Source: an uncultured Oscillospiraceae bacterium (lineage in GTDB: Bacteria; Bacillota; Clostridia; Oscillospirales; Oscillospiraceae). From it: DNA of 26,050 nt. The position numbers and the translations under genes are program-made. The stretch is from NCBI GenBank assembly GCA_934660965.1, contig CAKUIM010000031.1:1-26050 (forward strand). The letters run 5' to 3'. Within the stretch, counting starts at the first letter, position 1, and the number at the start of each line of letters is the position of its first letter. Positions 16,087 to 23,625 of the stretch are shown piece by piece. The notes under the pieces were generated by a model. It did not search any database. It had not been told where the DNA came from and was given only the letters and a program-made list of their open reading frames with translations.

Positions 16087-18161
16087 TCCACGTCTCTATA
16101 ATATAGCCCTCTGGTATACTCCCCCGGGGCGTAGCTGCCCCGACCCAGATAGCGCTCCATCACCCGGACACACTCCTGGGGGTTCTCGGTGGTGAATTGC
16201 AGCCGGATGGCCCACAGCCCCGCCCGGGCATAGTCCCGCTCCTTGTCCGCCAGAAAGAGCTTGCTTGCGTTGAGCAGCTCGCTGCGGCAGCCGAAGGCGC
16301 GCACCACCGGGAAGCGCACTCCCTTGCGGTCGGTCAGCTCGTTGACGCCGGAGCACAGGCACTTTCCCGTCCGGTTTTTGATGATGCAGTTTTCCGTCAC
16401 CATCAGCGGCAGGCGGCCGTAGGCGATCAGCTCCGTGTCCACCGCCTTGGAGAGATCACGGATCTGGGCCAGCTTGAGCTCGAAGGAGGCCGTCAGCGAC
16501 CGGAAGCCCAGGCGCTTGTACTCCTTCTCCGCCTGGCTGTTGAAAACCTGCAGGCCGTAGTCCCCCCGCAGCTCGAAGCCCGCCGCCCGGCCAAGCTCCG
16601 CCACCCCCAGGTTGCCCGCAAGGGCCTGGGTAACCCCCAGGGCCCGGCAGCGCTCCAGAAGCTCCGTCAGCTCCGGCGCCTCCCGGTCAAAGCACACCCG
16701 GGGCAGCGTCACCGCCAGTGGGACGCCATAGGCCGCCGCCGTCTCTGCCGCCTCCGGGTGGGCGGCAAGCTCTTCCGCCGGCAGGTAGACAAGGGCAGGG
16801 GCGAGGGCGGCAAGCTCCGCCGTGAGCTGCCCGGCGCGCAGCAGGGACGCCGTGACGACCGGCCCCTCCCGCCGATTCTCGTACCGGGCCCCCTCCCTGT
16901 ATGGGGCATGGCGCCGCTCGGGCACCGCCGCGCGCTGCTCGGTGAGGTCGGCAAGAACCGTTCGGCGCAGGGCGTTCAGGGCGGACAGCGGCACCGCCAG
17001 GCCCCGCTCCACCACCGAGCGCGCCCCCTCACAGTAATAGGCCGTGCCGCCCATCTTGCTCAGCTGCTGCTCCACCTCCAGCCGGGTGATGGCGTGGCTG
17101 CGGGCGCTCTCGGGCACCGGCCCCGCCGCCGCGGCGGTGCGGCCCTGCCGGTCCTCCACTCCGACCTGAATGGGCTGCCCGGCGCAGACCATGGCGTACA
17201 CCCGCACGGGCACGCGCCCCTCTTCCTTTTCGTAGGCGCGGCGGGCGGCGGCAAACAGCTCCCGGGGCTCGGGGGCGTTCTCCCGGACGCCGAACATCTG
17301 CCGTCCCTTCTCGCCCATATAATAGCCGTCGGTAAAGCCCTGCCGGGAAAAGGCCGCGGCAAGCCGGGCCGTCTCCTCCGGCGTGGGCTCCCGGCCCTCC
17401 CGCAGGGCGTCGGCGTAAATTTTCGTCACGGTCCACACATACTCCGGCCGCTTCATGCGCCCCTCAATCTTGGCGCAGGCCACCCCCATCTCCTGAAGCT
17501 CCCGCAGGTGCCCGGCCAGGGACATATCCTTCAAAGACAGCGGGTGCCCATCCGCCCGGCCGTTCCAGCCGTAGCTCAGGCGGCAGGGCTGGGCGCACAG
17601 GCCCCGGTTGCCGCTGCGCCCGCCGATGACGCTGGAGAGATAGCACTGCCCGCTGTAGCACATGCACAGCGCCCCGTGGACAAAAACCTCGATCTCGATG
17701 GGGGAGCGCTCGCAGATATAGGCGATGTCCCGTTTGGAAAGCTCCCGGCTGAGCACCGCCCGGGTCATGCCCAGATCCGCCGCCCGCTTCACCCCGTCCA
17801 GGTTGTGCAGCGTCATCTGGGTGGAGGCGTGGACGGGCAGGTCGGGGGCGCACTGGCGCAGCGCGCGTACAAGGCCCATATCCTGCACCAGCACCGCGTC
17901 CGCCCCCAGCCGGGAGGCGCGCGCCGCGTCCTCCACGGCCGCCGGCAGCTCCCGGTCGCTGACAAGAGTATTGAGGGTGAGGTAGACCTTCACCCCCCGC
18001 ACGTGGCAGTAGCTCACCGTCTGGGCAAACTCCTCCTCTGTGAAGTTGCGGGCGTTGCGCCGGGCATTGAAGTTTCCGTATCCGAGATAGATGGCGTCAG
18101 CCCCGCCGCTCACCGCGGCGCGCACCGCCTCCGGGCTCCCGGCCGGTGAGAGCAGTTCCAT
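16083..18161 (-). CDS. U32 family peptidase / RlhA-TrhP-like RNA hydroxylation protein
   Basis: The 692-residue protein belongs to peptidase family U32. The signature EVFVHGALCMCYSGQC (158-173) and following Cys189 and Cys193 (CAQPC) provide the cysteines expected for an iron-sulfur cluster. A second domain (roughly 330-430, with QQLSKMGGTAYYCEG) resembles DUF3656, as in E. coli RlhA, which hydroxylates 23S rRNA; B. subtilis relatives modify tRNA. More cysteines cluster near the C-terminus (CLCSGVNEL). RNA hydroxylation therefore fits better than proteolysis, but this is family inference. GGAGGG lies 5 nt before the ATG at 18161. Upstream is the 700-bp repeat island that separates it from zapA; the stop codon lies in the 141-bp element. 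Confidence 0.88.
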   Translation of the reverse strand: MELLSPAGSPEAVRAAVSGGADAIYLGYGNFNARRNARNFTEEEFAQTVSYCHVRGVKVYLTLNTLVSDRELPAAVEDAARASRLGADAVLVQDMGLVRALRQCAPDLPVHASTQMTLHNLDGVKRAADLGMTRAVLSRELSKRDIAYICERSPIEIEVFVHGALCMCYSGQCYLSSVIGGRSGNRGLCAQPCRLSYGWNGRADGHPLSLKDMSLAGHLRELQEMGVACAKIEGRMKRPEYVWTVTKIYADALREGREPTPEETARLAAAFSRQGFTDGYYMGEKGRQMFGVRENAPEPRELFAAARRAYEKEEGRVPVRVYAMVCAGQPIQVGVEDRQGRTAAAAGPVPESARSHAITRLEVEQQLSKMGGTAYYCEGARSVVERGLAVPLSALNALRRTVLADLTEQRAAVPERRHAPYREGARYENRREGPVVTASLLRAGQLTAELAALAPALVYLPAEELAAHPEAAETAAAYGVPLAVTLPRVCFDREAPELTELLERCRALGVTQALAGNLGVAELGRAAGFELRGDYGLQVFNSQAEKEYKRLGFRSLTASFELKLAQIRDLSKAVDTELIAYGRLPLMVTENCIIKNRTGKCLCSGVNELTDRKGVRFPVVRAFGCRSELLNASKLFLADKERDYARAGLWAIRLQFTTENPQECVRVMERYLGRGSYAPGEYTRGLYYRDVE

Positions 18162-18263
18162 AGTATCCCTCCGTGGGTCGTGTTGACAGATATTTTTGCG
18201 ACAGGCAGAGCAGAGCTTGTCTGCGCGCCCGCAAAGGCTTCCGACAGAAGAAGACATTTCTGC

Positions 18264-18336
18264 GGGCCGCTGGGGACAGCGGCCCCTACAGCGAGACCTC
18301 GAATGCCCTTGTAGGGGTCGATGTACTCATCGACCC
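18264..18336. repeat. Pair of perfect 9-bp hairpins with alternative cross-pairing
   Basis: GGGCCGCTG-GGGA-CAGCGGCCC (18264-18285) and GGGTCGATG-TACT-CATCGACCC (18315-18336) are both perfect. CCCCTACA (18283-18290) can instead pair with TGTAGGGG (18310-18317), which would disturb the base of both hairpins. Confidence 0.65.
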
Positions 18337-18355
18337 GAAAATGCGCAACGGCCTT

Positions 18356-18406
18356 GGCTCCCCTGTGTAAGGGGAGCTGTCATCCGTCAGGCTGACTGAG
18401 AGGTTG
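18356..18406 (+). repeat. Stem-loop repeat unit, class 1 (island B)
   Basis: It has the same first hairpin as 15811-15861 (GCTCCCCT/AGGGGAGC) and the same GAGAGGTTG end, but a different second hairpin bounded by GTCA/TGAC. Confidence 0.75.
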
Positions 18407-18424
18407 TGCGCGCCGCGCCCCAAA

Positions 18425-18477
18425 GGCTCCCTCTGACGAGGGAGCTGTCAGCGAAGCTGACTGAGGGAGAGAGCCCT
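18425..18477 (+). repeat. Stem-loop repeat unit, class 2 (island B, first tandem copy)
   Basis: GCTCCCTC-TGAC-GAGGGAGC is followed by GTCAGC-GAA-GCTGAC and GAGGGAGAGAGCCCT. It is identical over 53 bp to the next unit. Confidence 0.8.
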
Positions 18478-18491
18478 GCGCCCTGCGTCTT

Positions 18492-18544
18492 GGCTCCCTC
18501 TGACGAGGGAGCTGTCAGCGAAGCTGACTGAGGGAGAGAGCCCT
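18492..18544 (+). repeat. Stem-loop repeat unit, class 2 (island B, second tandem copy)
   Basis: It is identical over 53 bp to 18425-18477 (period 67 bp), which suggests recent tandem duplication or gene conversion. Confidence 0.8.
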
Positions 18545-18562
18545 TAACGGCGGCTTGCTTTT

Positions 18563-18696
18563 TCTCTCCCTCCGTCAAGCCCTGCGGGCTTGCCACGTCT
18601 CGCTGCGGCTCGGTCACGGCGCGGCTCTGACATGCCCCCGGCATGTCATTCACTCCCGCGCCGGCCGCTTCGCTACCCTCGTCAGAGGGAGGCTTT
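18563..18696 (-). repeat. Long structured palindromic element, copy 2 (inverted)
   Basis: Read on the minus strand this matches 3923-4059. It contains GACATGCC-GGG-GGCATGTC and, in place of copy 1's CACGGC stem, CAAGCCC-GCA-GGGCTTG. The outer ends match the class 2 units, so it looks like a class 2 unit expanded by an internal block of roughly 90 bp. Confidence 0.8.
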
Positions 18697-18726
18697 TGCC
18701 TGCTCGCGACGGCTCTGCGCTTCGCG

Positions 18727-18867
18727 CTGTCACGCTCGCTTTGGCCGCATGGCCGGCTTGCCTTCCCGCCGATTCCGGCCAAATCCATCCGGGGCTGCGC
18801 CCCTTCTTGGGTTTTGGCCGTCACTCCGGTCCAGGCGCGCCTATGCGGCTAAGCTCACGCTTCTTAC
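18727..18867 (-). repeat. 141-bp structured element, copy B
   Basis: This is a direct repeat of 15946-16086 with three substitutions. Its end contains the zapA stop codon (18864-18866). On the minus strand the hairpins are AAGC-GTGA-GCTT and GGGGC-GCA-GCCCC. Confidence 0.85.
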
Positions 18868-19178
18868 TTCTTCTGCTGCAGCTTAAAGATCTCCCGCTTG
18901 GCCTCGCTCAGCTCCAGCTTGAGCTTGGAGGACTCCTCCAGCAGCTCCTTGATCTGCCGGCGCAGGTTCTCCCCCGCCTCCTGCTCCTTGTACTTCTCGT
19001 CGGCAATGTTCAGCGCAGTGAGCACCGCCGCGTCCACCGCGGACAGCCTGCCGCTCTGGGCCGTCTCCCGGAGCTTCCCGTCCACATAGGCAGCCACCTG
19101 CCGGACATAACCCTCCTCATCGGCGGTGAGCAGGGTATAGCTCTGCGCCCCCACTGTGACAACAACGCGGTTTTTCAT
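18864..19178 (-). CDS. zapA: Cell division protein ZapA
   Basis: This 104-residue protein matches ZapA, which binds and bundles FtsZ filaments at midcell. It has an N-terminal alpha/beta head (about 1-55) containing VTVGAQSYTLLTADEEGYVRQ and the DAAVLTALNIADE block. A long C-terminal coiled coil (about 58-104) is rich in Glu, Lys and Leu, and the usual size is kept. The start has GGGAGG 8 nt upstream. It heads the zapA-U32-maf-mreC-mutS block, whose theme is division and cell shape. The TAA stop codon lies at the edge of the 141-bp repeat element. Confidence 0.92.
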   Translation of the reverse strand: MKNRVVVTVGAQSYTLLTADEEGYVRQVAAYVDGKLRETAQSGRLSAVDAAVLTALNIADEKYKEQEAGENLRRQIKELLEESSKLKLELSEAKREIFKLQQKK

Positions 19179-19232
19179 CTTATGTCCTCCCTTCAGGCTG
19201 CAAGGCCTGCAACATTTTTCCTGTTGCCCCTA

Positions 19233-19243
19233 AGTATATCATA
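19233..19243 (-). promoter_or_regulatory. Possible -10 region for zapA
   Basis: Overlapping -10 candidates TATGAT (19243-19238) and TATACT (19238-19233) lie about 60 nt upstream of the zapA ATG, but no good -35 is seen. A small hairpin (GCAACA/TGTTGC, 19209-19227) sits in the leader. Confidence 0.35.
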
Positions 19244-19281
19244 CCCCCCCGAAAAAAGGAATAAAAACATTCAGCATGCGC

Positions 19282-19316
19282 AAAACGGCGGCCGCACCCA
19301 TTGGATGCAGCCGCCG
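19282..19316 (-). terminator. Intrinsic terminator of the AraC-family gene
   Basis: On the minus strand, CGGCGGC pairs with GCCGCCG, extended by an inner part containing two G-T pairs, for a stem of about 14 bp with an AAT loop. TTTT follows. It lies 37 bp after the regulator's stop codon and insulates zapA. Confidence 0.85.
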
Positions 19317-19352
19317 CTGTCTCGTTCTCTCTCTTTCCCCGGTCAAGCCGCC

Positions 19353-20249
19353 TTAGCGCTTGTCGTTTTCGTAGTACAGCGCGGTGGAAACCTCCGAATT
19401 GCGCATCACGGTGTTCACCGTCTCCACCGGGCCCTCCACATAGCGCTTCCCCGCAAGCTCCGTCTGGCGGAAGCTGCCCGGCGGCACGCCCATGGCCTTC
19501 TTGAAGGCCTTGGTGAAGTAGTAAACGCTGTTGTAGCCGCAGCGCTCCCCCACCTCCGCCACGTTGAGCATAGGATTCATCAGCAGGTTGAGGGCGTGGC
19601 CGATGCGCACATCGTTTAAGTAGGCGTTGATGGTGGTGCCGGTCTCCTCCCGGAAGATCTGGCACAGGTAGCTTTTGCTGTAGCCGATGACCTCGGCCAA
19701 CTCGTCCAGGGCAATGTCCTCGGCGTAGTGCTCGTCAATGTAGCGCTTGACCCGCACGGAGGGCGTATCCTCGCCCTCGCCCTTGGCCTTGCCGCTCCGG
19801 CGGCACTCCCGCAGCATCTTGTAGAGCCATGCCTCAAAGAGGCAGGGCACCCGCTTTTCATAGTAGAAATTCTTCTGGATAGCCTCCAGGAAGATCTCAT
19901 AGTAGGCCCTGCCCAGCCCGTTGGAGCCCTTGTTCACCGCCGGCAGGCTGTGCAGGCTCTCGTTGAGCTCCGGGCTGAACACCACAAACTTCATCTCTAC
20001 CAGCCGGGCCTTGCCGCCGTTGTCCTCGTCCACCGCCCGCAGCCCGTGGGTCACGCCGGGGGCCAGCAGGAAAAACATCCCGGGCTCAAAGCGCACGTCC
20101 TCGCCGCCGGCCACAAAAACGCCGGTGCCCTCCTGAACATAATAGATCTGATAATAATCCTGGTGACTGTGGACCGTCATCCGGCTCCCAGCGGGATAGC
20201 GGCTCTCCGCCAGCCACAGCACCTCCACATCCATAAAGCGTCTGCCCAT
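19353..20249 (-). CDS. AraC-family transcriptional regulator with cupin sensor domain
   Basis: The 298-residue protein has an N-terminal cupin-like effector domain (about 1-110, with HSHQDYYQIYYVQEGTG and FEPGMFFLLAPGVTHGL). A linker follows, then a C-terminal double helix-turn-helix (about 165-262). That part contains LDELAEVIGYSKSYLCQIF, then VGERCGYNSVYYFTKAFKKAMG, the classic second AraC motif. A tail of about 36 residues follows the DNA-binding domain. AraC proteins bind direct-repeat sites and usually activate catabolic genes on sensing a small molecule. It lies just downstream of the acyl-CoA/transport cluster on the same strand, with its own promoter, and is the obvious candidate regulator (inferred). 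The start at 20249 has a weak GGGCGG site; Met6 is an alternative. Confidence 0.9.
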   Translation of the reverse strand: MGRRFMDVEVLWLAESRYPAGSRMTVHSHQDYYQIYYVQEGTGVFVAGGEDVRFEPGMFFLLAPGVTHGLRAVDEDNGGKARLVEMKFVVFSPELNESLHSLPAVNKGSNGLGRAYYEIFLEAIQKNFYYEKRVPCLFEAWLYKMLRECRRSGKAKGEGEDTPSVRVKRYIDEHYAEDIALDELAEVIGYSKSYLCQIFREETGTTINAYLNDVRIGHALNLLMNPMLNVAEVGERCGYNSVYYFTKAFKKAMGVPPGSFRQTELAGKRYVEGPVETVNTVMRNSEVSTALYYENDKR

Positions 20250-20327
20250 AAACTGACCGCCCTTATCTTAATATTTTCTGCCGGCGCGCGCCCCCGCCCA
20301 AAGGCAGGTTTGCAAAATATTTAGTTT

Positions 20328-20336
20328 ATTATAACA
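20328..20336 (-). promoter_or_regulatory. Extended -10 promoter for the AraC-family gene
   Basis: TGTTATAAT on the minus strand is a perfect TATAAT with an upstream TGn. The -35 position is poor. The leader is about 75 nt long. Confidence 0.6.
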
Positions 20337-20405
20337 CAAGCAGACAAAAGATGGGAAGCATTTTCTTTTCCGCCCCTTACAGTACCCACTCACCGAAACC
20401 CGCGC

Positions 20406-20441
20406 AAAAGGACCGCCCCGCCGGGTTTTCCCGGCGGGGCG
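20406..20441 (-). terminator. Intrinsic terminator after the transporter gene
   Basis: A perfect 12-bp stem (CGCCCCGCCGGG) with an AAAA loop on the minus strand is followed by GTCCTTTT. It lies 26 bp past the transporter stop codon and ends the catabolic operon. Confidence 0.9.
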
Positions 20442-20467
20442 ATGCCTTTCTCTTCTCAATTTTTCCC

Positions 20468-21412
20468 TTACAGCACCAGGCTCCAAAGGGGGATGGTCAC
20501 AACGCAGAGGATGGCGGAAATCACGCTGGCCGCCGCCGCGTTGAGCTGATTTTCCGGGTCCGGGTCGTACTTCACCGCGTACATGGGCAGCAGCGCCGCC
20601 ACCGGCAGCGCGGCAAACGCCACCAGGATGTTGCACAGCAGCCGCTCCACCCCGGCCAGGAGCAGCAGCCGGGAGATGAGGAAAAAGAGCGCCGGCATCG
20701 CCGCCGTGCGCAGCAGGGGCAGCAGCAGATACTTCGCCCGCAGCAGCTTCCTGATGTCATACTCCGCAATCACCATGCCGCACAGCATCAGCGCCAGGGG
20801 CGAGCACATGCTGCTCAGGCTCTTCACGCAGTAGTAGACCGCCCCGGGCAGCTGCCAGCCCCCCACCCAGAACACCAGGCCCAGCACCAGGGCAATCATG
20901 CTCGGGTTGAGCGCCACGCCCCGGACAATCTCACCGGCGCTGCGCTTTTGTCCCGCCGCCCCCGGCGGGGTCATCAGGCTCTCGGAGAACGCATAGTACG
21001 CAATCCGCACCGGGATGAGGAAAAAGGAATAGTAGAAGGTTCCCTGGTCCCCGAACAGCGCCGCAATCACCGGGATGCCCATAAAGGAAAAGTGGCTGAA
21101 GATGAGCCCATAGCGCATCACCCGGCCGACGCCGCTCTTCCCCGTGGCAAGATAGATGACCTGCCCGATGGCAAAGCTCAGCGCCAGCGTCCCCACGGCC
21201 AGCACAATCACCAGCCCGCAGTTTTTCAGCGCCTCCAGGGAGAATTCCCCCGCGCCGCTCACCGAGCAGAAAATCAGGCACGGGATGCAGAATTTCATCA
21301 CCATACCGGTGAGCTGGTTTGCAAAATTCTCGCTTACCGTCCCGGATTTTCGAATCCATATGCCGATGCAGTTCATCAGCAGCAGCTCAATAGCCAGCGT
21401 TGCAGCTACCAT
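20468..21412 (-). CDS. AEC (auxin efflux carrier) family transporter
   Basis: The 314-residue integral membrane protein has roughly 8-10 hydrophobic segments throughout. It shows the AEC-type layout of two five-helix halves around a polar central loop (about 165-185, PPGAAGQKRSAGE). Family members carry small organic acids such as malonate or malate, or auxin-like compounds, usually driven by ion gradients. Here it is the last gene of the acyl-CoA operon, so it probably moves the acid substrate or product; direction is unknown. The ATG at 21412 is chosen over a longer frame because AAGGGGG lies about 7 nt upstream and the first hydrophobic helix starts immediately. The gap to the MaoC gene is 46 bp. 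A strong terminator follows. Confidence 0.85.
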   Translation of the reverse strand: MVAATLAIELLLMNCIGIWIRKSGTVSENFANQLTGMVMKFCIPCLIFCSVSGAGEFSLEALKNCGLVIVLAVGTLALSFAIGQVIYLATGKSGVGRVMRYGLIFSHFSFMGIPVIAALFGDQGTFYYSFFLIPVRIAYYAFSESLMTPPGAAGQKRSAGEIVRGVALNPSMIALVLGLVFWVGGWQLPGAVYYCVKSLSSMCSPLALMLCGMVIAEYDIRKLLRAKYLLLPLLRTAAMPALFFLISRLLLLAGVERLLCNILVAFAALPVAALLPMYAVKYDPDPENQLNAAAASVISAILCVVTIPLWSLVL

Positions 21413-21458
21413 ACCGGAACCCCCTTGATTTTGATTGAAGCCCTGCGGGCGCGCGCCT

Positions 21459-22403
21459 TCAGCCCAGCACGCCTGCCGCGCTGCCCTCCAGCACACTCAC
21501 CCCGTCCTCGTTGACGATGGCGTACTTCCATTTGGCCCGGACTTCCCCCCGCTCCCGCTCCACCTCGGTCACCCGGGCCCGGAAGGTCAGACGATCACCC
21601 GGGCGCACCGGGGCGCAGAACTTGCTGGTAAAATCGGTCTGGCGGCCCAGGGCGCCGAGCCACGCCCCGAAGATGCGGGACGCCACCCCGGCGGAGAGCA
21701 TCCCATGGGCGATCACGCCGCCCATCCCCGCATCCGACGCCTTCCGGTCGTCCAGATGGATGGGGTTGAAGTCGTTGGTGGCTCCCGCCCACTGGGCAAT
21801 CCACGCTCGGGTGATCTCGGGCAGCGCGATGGGCCCAATCTCATCCCCCGCGGCCACCGTTTCCGGCCGGGCGCACTTCAAGTCCCGCAGCCAGCTGTCG
21901 TCCGGAATCATGGGGAACCAGGTGGTAAAGCGCGCGGGGTCAGTGCTGCGCAGCAGCGCCTCCTTATAGACTACCGTGTTGTACCCCAGGGTGTAGGCCT
22001 CGCCGTGCTCATCCAGCGCCGCCTGCTCAAAGGTCACAAAGAGAAGATAGCCGGAGCTCCCCTGCTTCTCCCGGGCGGAGATGAGGGTGGTGCGGCAGTA
22101 GACCGTGTCCCCCGCGCGGATGGGCTTGAAGAATTCAAACCGCTGGGAGCCGTGCACCCGGCCCCGGATGGGCAGGATCTTCCCCTCCACCGGCAGCACC
22201 GGCGGGTAGTAAAAGGTGCGCATGAAGGTGGGCGGCGCGATCAGCCCGCCATAGGGGGTGGACGCGGCGTACTCTTCATCATAGTATAGCAGATTGGTCT
22301 CCAGCGATGCAATCGCAAATTTCCGGATGGCCCCCGCCTCCGCCTTCTGGGGCACCACCTCGCTGCTGGTGCCGATATAGGGGGATATCAGCTCAAGATA
22401 CAC
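21459..22403 (-). CDS. Double-hotdog MaoC-like acyl-CoA hydratase/dehydratase
   Basis: With a GTG start at 22403 the protein has 314 residues. The N-terminal hotdog (about 5-148) resembles MaoC_dehydrat_N and lacks an obvious catalytic pair. The C-terminal hotdog (about 185-312) carries the hydratase 2 motif GATNDFNPIHLDD, with Asp211 and His216, followed by GVIAHGMLSAGV. This arrangement is that of a fused R-specific enoyl-CoA hydratase or 3-hydroxyacyl thioester dehydratase. In this operon it would hydrate the enoyl-CoA made by the acyl-CoA dehydrogenase. The GTG is preferred because AAGGAGGGG lies exactly 6 nt upstream; an in-frame ATG at 22439 is possible but would place that site inside the coding sequence. 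A long open frame upstream is the shadow of the next gene. Confidence 0.88.
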   Translation of the reverse strand: MYLELISPYIGTSSEVVPQKAEAGAIRKFAIASLETNLLYYDEEYAASTPYGGLIAPPTFMRTFYYPPVLPVEGKILPIRGRVHGSQRFEFFKPIRAGDTVYCRTTLISAREKQGSSGYLLFVTFEQAALDEHGEAYTLGYNTVVYKEALLRSTDPARFTTWFPMIPDDSWLRDLKCARPETVAAGDEIGPIALPEITRAWIAQWAGATNDFNPIHLDDRKASDAGMGGVIAHGMLSAGVASRIFGAWLGALGRQTDFTSKFCAPVRPGDRLTFRARVTEVERERGEVRAKWKYAIVNEDGVSVLEGSAAGVLG

Positions 22404-22462
22404 AAAAAGCCCCTCCTTTTCTATTTCGGGGCAGGGCATCGCGCCGCCCCGCCCCGTGCGCC

Positions 22463-23599
22463 TTAGCGCAGCAGCTGGCGGGAGATGACCATGCGCTGAA
22501 TCTGGTTGGTCCCCTCGAAAATCTGATAGATTTTGGCGTCCCGCATGAGCTTCTCCACCGGGTACTCCCGGGTGTAGCCGTTGCCGCCGAACACCTGCAC
22601 CGCGTCGGTGGTGACCTTCATGGCGGTGTCGCCGGCAAAGCACTTGGCGATGGCCACCAGCTTCTTGTTGACGATGCCCGCGTCCGCGCTGCGGCACACG
22701 CCCCACACCAGCTGCCGGGCGGCCTGGACCTGAATCTCCATATCCGCCAGCATAAAGGCGATGGCCTGGTTGTCGCAGATGGGCCTGCCGAACACCTCGC
22801 GGGTCTTGGAGTAGGCCACCGCCTCGTCCAGGGCGGCCTGGGCGATACCCACGGCGGAGGCGCCGGTGCAGGGCCGGGAGTCGTCGAGAATCTTCATGGC
22901 AATTTTGAAGCCCTCGCCCTCCTCGCCCAGGCGGTACTTGGCGGGCAGGCGCACCTCGTCGAAGAACAGGGAGTTGGTGTGGACGCACCGGATGCCCATC
23001 TTGTCCTCGTGCTCGCCCACGGTAAAGCCCGGGGTGTCCTTGGGCAGCAGGAAGGCGGTGATGCCCTTCGCGCCCTTCTCCTTGTCGGTGACGGCGAAGG
23101 TGGCGATCACGTCGGCGCAGTCGCCGTTGGTGATGAAGGTCTTGCCGCCGTTGAGAATGTACTCGTCCCCCTCCCGGCGGGCGGTGGCGGACATGGCTAC
23201 CGCGTTGGAACCGGCGCCGCTCTCCGTCAGGGCAAAGCCCATGATGCCGCCGCTTAAGAAGATGTCGGCCACCCACTGCTTCTGCCAGTCGCTGCCGGCA
23301 ATCTTCACCGGGGCGAAGCCGAAGCCGAACACCCGGGAGGCAAAGCCGGCGTCGCCCTTGGCAAGCTCTTCCCGGATGATGGCGGTGGTGAGGTTATCAA
23401 GGCCCAGGCCGCCGTACTCCTCAGGCAGAGATACCAGGTTGAGCCCCATGCCCATGGCCTGCTCCACCAGGTCCTGAGGGACGATGGCGTCCCGCTCGGC
23501 CACCCGGCAGGTGGGCTTGACCGACTTCTGGGCAAACTCCCGGACCATCTCCCGCAAATCCAGCTGGTCCTGGGTGAGCAGAAAATCATAATCGTTCAT
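22463..23599 (-). CDS. Acyl-CoA dehydrogenase
   Basis: The 378-residue FAD enzyme has the standard family length. The N-terminal helical domain is followed by the beta domain with GFALTESGAGSNAVAMS (about 120-136) and GGKTFITNG, then the C-terminal helices with TREVFGRPI and the catalytic-base motif IFEGTNQIQR, where Glu362 is the expected general base. It would oxidise an acyl-CoA to the 2-enoyl-CoA and pass electrons to an electron-transfer flavoprotein; no etfAB genes are in the window. The start follows AAGGAG by 7 nt. It sits 60 bp after the SDR gene across a tandem 17-bp repeat. Chain-length or branched-acid preference cannot be read with confidence. Confidence 0.95.
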   Translation of the reverse strand: MNDYDFLLTQDQLDLREMVREFAQKSVKPTCRVAERDAIVPQDLVEQAMGMGLNLVSLPEEYGGLGLDNLTTAIIREELAKGDAGFASRVFGFGFAPVKIAGSDWQKQWVADIFLSGGIMGFALTESGAGSNAVAMSATARREGDEYILNGGKTFITNGDCADVIATFAVTDKEKGAKGITAFLLPKDTPGFTVGEHEDKMGIRCVHTNSLFFDEVRLPAKYRLGEEGEGFKIAMKILDDSRPCTGASAVGIAQAALDEAVAYSKTREVFGRPICDNQAIAFMLADMEIQVQAARQLVWGVCRSADAGIVNKKLVAIAKCFAGDTAMKVTTDAVQVFGGNGYTREYPVEKLMRDAKIYQIFEGTNQIQRMVISRQLLR

Positions 23600-23625
23600 G
23601 TCGTCTCTCCTTTTCTCCGTTTCCG

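Larger units (their letters stand above)
18162..18863. other. Repeat island between zapA and the U32 gene
   Basis: This 702-bp stretch has no credible gene. It holds, in coordinate order: about 100 bp of unassigned leader of the U32 gene, a hairpin pair (18264-18336), three tandem stem-loop units (18356-18544), an inverted long palindromic element (18563-18696) and a 141-bp element (18727-18867). Open frames through it are compositional. No clear promoter was found for the U32 gene, so it may be read through from zapA. Confidence 0.7.

Noticed and set aside
18162..18863. CRISPR array or integrated mobile element in the repeat island
   Set aside because: Units are self-complementary, differ in length, lack unique uniform spacers, and no cas, transposase or integrase gene is present.
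22440..23276. Fusion of the MaoC hydratase with an upstream 280-residue segment
   Set aside because: The upstream segment is the out-of-frame shadow of the acyl-CoA dehydrogenase. A GTG start with an ideal ribosome binding site marks the true beginning at 22403.
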